DNA of 11,177 nt from Smittium culicis (lineage: Eukaryota; Kickxellomycota; Harpellomycetes; Harpellales; Legeriomycetaceae). Positions 5,149-11,177 of the stretch are shown here, piece after piece; the first letter of the stretch is position 1, and every line of letters begins with the position of its first letter. Location of the stretch: positions 1 to 11,177 of the forward strand of contig LSSN01002404.1 in the NCBI GenBank assembly GCA_001970855.1. The letters are read 5' to 3'. Both the position numbers and the translations under genes were made by a program. The notes beneath the pieces were generated by a model that was not told the origin of the DNA, ran no database searches, and saw only the letters and a list, made by a program, of their open reading frames with translations.

Positions 5149-7730
5149 ATATATCTGCGGGTTTGAGTAGGTCAATTCTACTGTTGCGAAACACGCAGGT
5201 AATAAGTGTGGAAACAACAAATACGTGCGTTATTGTTTAATAAATAAGTATGCAACCTGTTCCCAAATAATAACTGCCTCAGAGTTATATTAATACTATA
5301 TTATTGTTTATATTAAATTCATATTGTTGTTTTATAGTGCTACTGTATTAATAGTAGCGTTTCATGAATTATTATTCTTCTACTAACACATATTGTTAGT
5401 AAAGCGTATTCACACACAAAGTATGAATACGAAAGGTATATAGGCAGCCTTGATTGCTTTCATTTTTACTTTATCTTTATAAACTTAAAAATGTCATATA
5501 AAAAATAAATAAAAGGAATATAATTCCAACTAAAACCAATATACAAAACAATAATTATATTCAGTCACTTAATAATTCTTAAAGTAGAAATTTGGCTAAA
5601 ATAATAAGCAAATATTACGCACTGTGATTCATAGTCGTAACGCTGCTAAACTCAAGCAGCTGTGATAAAATCTGTAATGCGAGATTATAATAAATAAAGG
5701 TTATTGTTTTTATTAATTTTAAAATATACTAGCTATATATCCATTCAAATAAAAATGATCTTTCCAAAATGGTAGGGTCCTCTATCAATTTATATATGTT
5801 CAAAATCACTATTCTTTTTCCTCTCATGATAGATTTTCTTAAACAAATAGATAAAGCATAAGTAAAATTCTAGTAATATAGTTTATACTTAAATTTCATA
5901 TTTACATACTTGATGGAACAGTTTTTAGCTAATAAGAATATCACTATCTATATAATACCAAACACGATATTACTGGTAACTGTTTCGGGAATTCTTAAAC
6001 CAATTTTTATTTTAAAAGTATAAGTAAAGTCAAAAAATTAAAAAAATACAAGTTTTCGAAAGGGTTTAGGGTCGTTGTATATCTAGAGAATTTAAAACTT
6101 TATAATTAGCTTTCAATATTTTATTAAATGTTGATCAAATTTAATTGGATTTTTAAAATAAGATAAAAAAATTGCATTTTATATATTTTTCGAACCAGAG
6201 TACCTTGCTCAAAACAAAAAATCATTTATTCTGCTAATATCCTGAGAATAAATGAGGTGGGGGGGGGGAGTAAGTGCATTAGAAATTACGATTCTCTTAT
6301 TATTTAAATTATAATTAAATCATCTAATAACTCCAGCATCCCCCGATATGCAGAATTGATATATCAGCGCATTATAAATACCTCTTGCAACAAACTGTAT
6401 TTCAATGCTACTATTTATATGTCAAAAAAAGATGTAAGAGACCATCTTTATTTGTTTTTATTTTCATGATCTATTATAGATTTATTCCTTTCCTGAGAAA
6501 TAAATTAAAAAAAATTATCACTTGTGATTCAAATATGATTTACAACTAGAATAATTGTTTGATGTTTAAATTTAGCTAAACTTAAGCCTATATAGTAGTT
6601 AAATCGTTTTATTGGAATTCCTTTTGGGCGCTTTTGTGAGTCAAAAATTCTTTTTCGCATCTGAAAGGGGTAAGCTAAGTATTTAGCTATAATAAATACA
6701 ATAAGTGTTGCTGGATTTTTTATTTGTTCAACAGGTTTTTAAAAAAAAATTCTGTTTTCGCCATCTTCGTAATCTGGAACGGAACAAAATTATCACTAAT
6801 TAATAAATACCTATTGCGTTCAAATTATAGATTTTCAAATAGCTGGAAGGAAATTATCGCACCCAATCTGCCTTAATTCAGAATAAGTATTGTAAATGTT
6901 TAACTCTTGAGCTCTTATTGTAATAACAGGGTAATCATATATCTCTCTTAGCAAAAAATTGATTCTTATTGAAATTTATTGTATACTAGTCGAGAAGCAA
7001 AATTTTTCTAAAATTTGTTGTAGATATGTGTCAAAACCATATCAAGCCTTATTATTATTATAGATCAACTTTTCTTTCTCTTTTTACCAACTTACAAATT
7101 TCAGAAATTACTTGTTATGGCTTTTTCTAATCCAAAATTTCCCAGTTGTAATATACAGATATCGAATAGTTAGTCATTTATTACTGTTGAAATGGCGGAA
7201 TTTATTTTTTATTTATAATTTCATTATCTTTATTGTTTCAAGCCTGTTTCATAGCTAAATATTTCCTTTTTAGGATTTGATAAGTAAAGAGAAAACAATC
7301 AGGTGTATAGGAGATTAATTAAATTAAATTAAATAGGACGGAATTGATGTAGCACGAGATTCATAAATACCACAATTATTTCAAAAGAGTCAATAAAAAT
7401 GGGGGTGATAGTATGTATAGATAATTTTAATGGTATTAGGTAATACAGTTACAGTATTTGGGTAATAAAGCAAAAGTAGCAATATTATATTCATTAGATA
7501 TTTATATATTTTGGGATAATAGCGAGTGTGATCGTGTAGTAACAAGTCTATTGTATGATTCAATATTTTGTAAATTACATTTTAATACCGCACCCTGAAA
7601 TTTATCATAATAAAATTTTAGTTAGTTATAGAATATGAAAAATAGAAATCGCAACACAACGCAGCGCTACGTAAATTAAGATACGATTATAATACAAAAT
7701 AGTTCCGAGTCATTTTTCAAAATAAAAAAG
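5149..7730. other. Long AT-rich non-coding region upstream of the peptidase gene
   Basis: No ORF, tRNA or recognisable element is visible in this 2.6 kb. Local features are a run of three perfect short hairpins (5339-5358, 5382-5400, 5405-5431), another at 5642-5660 (GCTGCT/AGCAGC), an isolated run of ten G (6259-6268), and a small TTAAA repeat near 7316-7334. It is either true intergenic DNA or the decayed remains of old insertions. Confidence 0.6.
5339..5431. other. Three consecutive perfect hairpins
   Basis: Stems are GCTACT/AGTAGC (5339-5344 with 5353-5358), ACTAACA/TGTTAGT (5382-5388 with 5394-5400) and CGTATTCA/TGAATACG (5405-5412 with 5424-5431). Each may occur by chance in 2.7 kb; the close spacing of three is the only reason to list them. 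No RNA family is recognised. Confidence 0.3.
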
Positions 7731-7738
7731 TATAAATA
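7731..7738 (+). promoter_or_regulatory. Candidate TATA box of the peptidase gene
   Basis: TATAAATA, a consensus match, 117 bp upstream of the ATG at 7856. The position suits a fungal promoter with a 5' UTR of roughly 60-90 bases. TATA-like sequences are common in DNA this AT-rich. Confidence 0.4.
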
Positions 7739-7855
7739 AGTCAATGAGTCTAAAATATTAAGATTTTTTTCTACATTAGATATAAATCAAATTGTTTGAA
7801 TCCATAAAAAAAGTCAATAATTTATAATTGAGCAAAAACATAGTAAAATCGTTAG

Positions 7856-9982
7856 ATGAAGTTTTCTAGTTATTTGATTATCCAAGCTCTAGCTTGCCTT
7901 GTCGCCGGCGGAGCTTTTGAACCTGATCCGAAAATGTTCCCTGACTGGGAAAAAACAGATAAATTTGATCCAGAGATTCTCTATCAGCTCAAAAGAATGA
8001 GCTCACTCAACCTGTCTCCAGATAGATCAAAAGTGGTTTACTCACAGTATCAATACAACATAAAAGATAACGCAAGTGGGACTAACCTTAGACTCGTTGA
8101 TATCAATAAAGGATATGACTCAGCAATAGACCTGACAGAGTATAAATATAAGCAAGGCGACTCGTCTCCAATTTGGATTAACGATAATCTGGTTGCTTTC
8201 ACTGCAGTTAGAGGTACTTTGGGAAGCAATATATTCACAATCTCTCTAAATGACAATAAAATAACCCAAGTGACAAATTTCACTAACGGAATAAGTGGTA
8301 TTACTTACAGCAAAGAAGCAAATGCAATTGCATTTTTGTCAAGTGTTTATAAAGATATGGGAATTGAAGAATCTTCTAAAGAGAGAAAACGCATTGCAAA
8401 CTTACCTAGCTCTGGTGTTGTTCATGATAAGATGAATGTTAGGTTCTGGGATAGCTGGATTCTTAAAGACAGATCCCAACTATTTACCATACCTGTAAGC
8501 TCTGATAAAAATTCTCTTAAAGTTATCGGGAATCCTGTTAACATATCCGGAAAATACCAAGGTGAATGGGGTCTAGAACCTGATAGTTATAACTTTTCGC
8601 CTGACGGTAAAAATATCATTTTTGTTGCTAATATTCAAGGTGTAAATGAAGCATGGTCTGTCGAGGCTGGGATATTTGAAGCTGCTTCTGATGGATCTGG
8701 TTCATTAACTAGGCTGAATTCTAACTACCAGGGCGGTTCTTCAAGCCCCGTTTATTCTAACGATGGTAAAAGCATTGCTTGGCTACAGAAGCTTAATAAC
8801 AAATATGATTCTGACCAATCTCAAGTAATTTTATATGATATTTCTTCAAAAGCTCAAAAACGCTTGATTCCTAACTGGGATCGTAGTCCAGGTTCGATTC
8901 AATTCTCAGATGATTCATCAAAATTGATATTAAACGTACCTTATGAGAAAGATCAAGCTATCTTTGAATTAAACATATCAGACAACTCGCTAAAAAGGCT
9001 ATCTAAGGATGGAGTAGTAAGTTTAGTATCCCAATTGGCCAGCGATTCTTATTTGATTACAGTCAACAACTTCCAACATCCTGATAGTTTATTTGTTTTA
9101 TCTAAGAACGCTGACGGAACCTATGGAACGAAAGAAGTGACATTTGAAAATAAAAAAGCTTTAGACAACTTGTGGTTCTCGCCTACTGAATCATACTGGT
9201 TTACAGGCGCTTTAAATGAGACTGTACAAGCATTGGTTTTGTATCCACATGGCTTTGATCCCGATTGTGTTTACCCAGTATTTTATCTTATTCATGGAGG
9301 ACCTCACTCTAGCTGGCGCGACGCTTGGAGCTGGAGATGGAATCCTAATATTTATGCAAACCAAGGATATCTTGTCGTAATAGTCAACTTTCACGGTGGT
9401 GATGCCTATGGACAGAAATTTACAGACTCGATTCTTAGGAACTGGGGGTCATACCCATATGAAGATTTGATGACTGGGTTGGATGTTTTGCTAGAAAACG
9501 CACCATTTGCTGATAAAGAAAATGTTCTTGGTGTCGGAGCTTCTTATGGTGGGTATATGGTTAACTGGTTGGCAGGACACACTGATCGATTCAAGGCTTT
9601 TGTTAACCACGATGGTATTTTCGGAACTGTTGGAATGTACTACTCAACTGATATAATTGACTTTATGGAAGTTGAATTTGGAATACCATGGGTTCCAGAA
9701 GACCGAATAATATATGAAAAATACAGTCCTGAAACATATGTAGACAATTGGAAAACTCCAATGCTTGTTATACATGGTGACTTAGATTTTAGAGTACCTC
9801 TTTCGGAAGGTTTGTCGACATTCACTGCATTACAAAGGAGAGGAATCGAATCTAAATTCTTGTATTTCCCTAACGAAAACCACTGGGTTTTGAGACCTCA
9901 AAATGCACTACACTGGTTAAGTGAGATTCTTGATTGGTGCGGTAAATATACAAATACAACTGTTTGGGCATTATACAAATAG
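7856..9982 (+). CDS. Secreted dipeptidyl-peptidase V-like serine peptidase (family S9)
   Basis: The product is an extracellular serine exopeptidase of the prolyl-oligopeptidase family that removes dipeptides from N-termini, probably for peptide nutrition or digestion of host protein. At 708 residues it has the usual length of fungal DPP V. Residues 1-20 form a signal peptide (basic start, hydrophobic core, VAGGA before FEPDP). Residues of about 40-440 make a beta-propeller with repeats such as LSPDRSKVVYSQ and FSPDGKNIIFVA. Residues of about 460-705 are the alpha/beta hydrolase: HGGPH at 480-484, NFHGG at 511-515, nucleophile GASYGGY with Ser563, HGDLDFRVP with Asp644, and NENHW with His676. 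The complete triad indicates an active enzyme. At least eight Asn-X-Ser/Thr sequons fit secretion and glycosylation. There is no intron, no ER-retention tail and no membrane anchor. The start is set by the signal peptide. Substrate preference is inferred from the family. Confidence 0.93.
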   Translation: MKFSSYLIIQALACLVAGGAFEPDPKMFPDWEKTDKFDPEILYQLKRMSSLNLSPDRSKVVYSQYQYNIKDNASGTNLRLVDINKGYDSAIDLTEYKYKQGDSSPIWINDNLVAFTAVRGTLGSNIFTISLNDNKITQVTNFTNGISGITYSKEANAIAFLSSVYKDMGIEESSKERKRIANLPSSGVVHDKMNVRFWDSWILKDRSQLFTIPVSSDKNSLKVIGNPVNISGKYQGEWGLEPDSYNFSPDGKNIIFVANIQGVNEAWSVEAGIFEAASDGSGSLTRLNSNYQGGSSSPVYSNDGKSIAWLQKLNNKYDSDQSQVILYDISSKAQKRLIPNWDRSPGSIQFSDDSSKLILNVPYEKDQAIFELNISDNSLKRLSKDGVVSLVSQLASDSYLITVNNFQHPDSLFVLSKNADGTYGTKEVTFENKKALDNLWFSPTESYWFTGALNETVQALVLYPHGFDPDCVYPVFYLIHGGPHSSWRDAWSWRWNPNIYANQGYLVVIVNFHGGDAYGQKFTDSILRNWGSYPYEDLMTGLDVLLENAPFADKENVLGVGASYGGYMVNWLAGHTDRFKAFVNHDGIFGTVGMYYSTDIIDFMEVEFGIPWVPEDRIIYEKYSPETYVDNWKTPMLVIHGDLDFRVPLSEGLSTFTALQRRGIESKFLYFPNENHWVLRPQNALHWLSEILDWCGKYTNTTVWALYK

Positions 9983-9999
9983 TATTATAAAAATAATTT

Positions 10000-10005
10000 A
10001 ATAAA
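10000..10005 (+). terminator. Candidate polyadenylation signal of the peptidase gene
   Basis: AATAAA 18 bases after the stop codon, with a second AATAAA at 10031-10036. Either could direct 3' end formation just before the MITE-like element. Confidence 0.4.
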
Positions 10006-10079
10006 AAATTATTCTTCATAATACTAAATTAATAAATCTGATTATCCATATTACATAATCTAAAAAAATAAGTAAAATA

Positions 10080-10271
10080 TGGGAGATTATTTCAAGGAGC
10101 GGAACTTTTCCTATCAAGTTTTTCCTACTTAGCAACATTATTTTTATTTTTAAATCTTACTAAAAAATATCATCGAATGAATAATCTAACACAACCAATA
10201 ACTTTACCTAATAAAAGTAAGCAAATAGAATTTCAATGAAAAAAAGTTCCGCTTTTCCAAAGAATTTCCCA
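10080..10271. mobile_element. MITE-like element, 192 bp with terminal inverted repeats and TA flanks
   Basis: The ends 10080-10109 and 10242-10271 are inverted repeats matching at 24 of 30 positions, including a perfect 12-bp core AGCGGAACTTTT (10098-10109) and a shared TGGGA terminus. Both ends are bordered by TA (10078-10079 and 10272-10273), the target duplication of Tc1/mariner-type elements. The interior is AT-rich and non-coding. This fits a non-autonomous MITE; the transposase source is not in the window. It lies about 100 bp past the peptidase stop and could be transcribed in that gene's 3' region, where it would fold into a hairpin. Confidence 0.65.
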
Positions 10272-10653
10272 TATATCTATAAAAATTATTACAAGTTTAA
10301 ATTATATTAATACGGATTAAATATAGTAAAAATTTATATAAAAATAGAAATAATAAAGTATGTTGATAATTTAAAGTTCTTGATAACATTCTATTTAATA
10401 TCTAATACAACTTTGATTAGCATGCTAACACAGCTAATATTTTGGCGAATATTGAACTCAGTAGGCAAAATATAACTCTCTCTCTCTCTCTCTGTCATAA
10501 ACCATTGTCCTAATTACCAATTCTCCAACTTGATCCACTATCAACCCCATTGTCTCACCTCATTTATCCCATTGACCATTGAGTACTCCTCATTCCTACT
10601 ATATTTAGTCATTTAATATATAAAGACAGCCCTTAATAAATAAAATTGACTAA
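10272..10653. other. AT-rich spacer between the MITE and the right LINE copy
   Basis: No gene is visible. It contains a (CT)9 microsatellite at 10476-10493, a pyrimidine-rich stretch up to about 10600, and TATATAAA at 10617-10624, 30-37 bp before the LINE 5' boundary at 10654. Confidence 0.5.
10476..10493. repeat. (CT)9 microsatellite
   Basis: Nine uninterrupted CT units within a pyrimidine-rich stretch. Confidence 0.95.
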
Positions 10654-10759
10654 GAAAAGTTTTTCTTGGGCGAGCCAATAGGAGTAGAGAATCTATAAAA
10701 TTTTATTTCTTATCTACTATTCACTTTTTTTTACGCCCTTAATAAATAAAATTGACTAT
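10629..10759 (+). repeat. 24-bp direct repeat with 107-bp spacing at the LINE 5' end
   Basis: gcccttaataaataaaat followed by tgacta occurs at 10629-10652 and identically at 10736-10759. The second copy is a normal part of the LINE 5' UTR (the left LINE copy has a slightly diverged version). The first sits directly upstream of the shared 5' boundary and has no counterpart beside the left copy. Confidence 0.85.
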
Positions 10760-10939
10760 AACCATCGAACACGTAGTCTATCGACTTTAACTTATTAATA
10801 CAACTTTGTTGACCTAGCCAAGAGCTACATTTTGGTACAAGTTTGGTCTCTTTAGACAAAGTTTAGCTTTTGCAATTAAATTGTAAGTGCCCAAGTTTGG
10901 TGCACGGTTTTAATTAGCCAAATCGAGAAAAAAAAAGTA

Positions 10940-10986
10940 CGCAAATCGCCGAATTTAACGAATTTGATTATTTCGACTAATTTGCG
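10940..10986 (+). other. Conserved 47-base hairpin in the LINE 5' UTR
   Basis: CGCAAAT (10940-10946) pairs with ATTTGCG (10980-10986); the left copy has the same arms at the same spacing (3462-3508, inverted). A second hairpin conserved in both copies is at 10887-10905 (GTGC-CCA/TGG-GCAC with a one-base bulge), matching 3542-3560. Confidence 0.45.
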
Positions 10987-11061
10987 ACACAAAAAAAAGC
11001 ATACACAAAAAAAACCAAAAAATAAATAAAAGCACAAAAAAAAACACCAATTTAATTAATT

Positions 11062-11177
11062 ATGGTCATTAGAAAGCCCGTAAAACGTGCTAGAACCTTA
11101 TTTAGCGACGTTGTGAAGGGAAATGACCCTCATTTCCTCACAAATGAGGTACAAAACAGCAACACTGCTGATTATAC
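11062..11177 (+). CDS. LINE ORF1 N-terminus (partial at the right edge)
   Basis: The ATG at 11062 opens a frame of 38 codons that is still open at the edge. It starts MVIRKPVKRARTLFSD, a short basic segment almost identical to the minus-strand start at 3387, which identifies it as ORF1 of the same LINE family. The left copy's frame breaks after 30 codons, while this one reads on, so it gives the correct frame of the family here. The zinc knuckle and endonuclease expected downstream are outside the window. No function beyond RNA binding, as known for LINE ORF1 proteins, can be inferred. Confidence 0.7.
   Translation, partial: MVIRKPVKRARTLFSDVVKGNDPHFLTNEVQNSNTADY

Larger units (their letters stand above)
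10654..11177 (+). mobile_element. LINE 5' end, right copy (runs off the window)
   Basis: Begins where similarity to the left LINE starts (gaaaagtttttcttgggc) and contains a 408-bp 5' UTR followed by the start of ORF1. It is in opposite orientation to the left copy and similar to it throughout, with scattered substitutions and small A-run length changes. ORF1 is open to the window edge, so this copy may be less damaged. The rest of the element is outside the window. Confidence 0.8.

Noticed and set aside
8050..9825. Minus-strand open frames inside the peptidase gene (8050-8283, 9212-9394, 9640-9825)
   Set aside because: They are shadows of the 708-codon gene, which has a full catalytic triad and signal peptide.
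1..11177. CRISPR array, bacterial operon, rRNA or tRNA genes
   Set aside because: No spaced direct-repeat array, no Shine-Dalgarno-linked gene clusters and no cloverleaf was found by reading; all genes have eukaryotic character.

Overview
The window is eukaryotic and very AT-rich. It holds pieces of non-LTR retrotransposons (LINEs), a short polyadenylated retrocopy with target-site duplications, a probable MITE, simple repeats, and one intact intronless gene for a secreted serine peptidase of the fungal dipeptidyl-peptidase V type. Peptidase family, AT content, small intronless gene and LINE load suggest a fungus, perhaps an early-diverging gut or host-associated lineage such as Harpellales. 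That placement is inference; no rRNA or other marker is present.

Layout, left to right. 1-507: 3' end of a LINE ORF2 on the + strand, with a CCHC zinc-binding tail. 508-1130: AT-rich DNA with a decayed array of exact 10-bp period (671-820, nGAAn every 10 bp) and a hexamer array (1071-1130). About 1131-3793: a second LINE on the minus strand that keeps its 5' UTR, a broken ORF1 and the start of ORF2 (EEP endonuclease), then stops. 3794-4471: AT-rich DNA with small hairpins. 4488-5134: a roughly 645-bp retrocopy ending in AATAAA plus poly(A), flanked by a 16-bp target-site duplication; it has no ORF and many self-complementary stretches. 5149-7855: 2.7 kb of AT-rich non-coding DNA leading to the peptidase promoter. 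7856-9982: the peptidase gene. 10080-10271: a 192-bp element with terminal inverted repeats and TA flanks. About 10654 to the end: a second copy of the same LINE 5' end, on the + strand, with an intact ORF1 start running off the window.

The two LINE 5' ends are about 400 bp long, closely similar and inverted. They bracket the peptidase gene and point away from it. Comparing them shows how the left copy died: a frameshift and a nonsense codon near the ORF1 start, and a later frameshift best explained by an 11-bp tandem duplication. The peptidase is the only gene that looks functional. The least expected object is the 645-bp retrocopy: a Pol II-like, polyadenylated, apparently non-coding and possibly structured RNA mobilised by an L1-type endonuclease.
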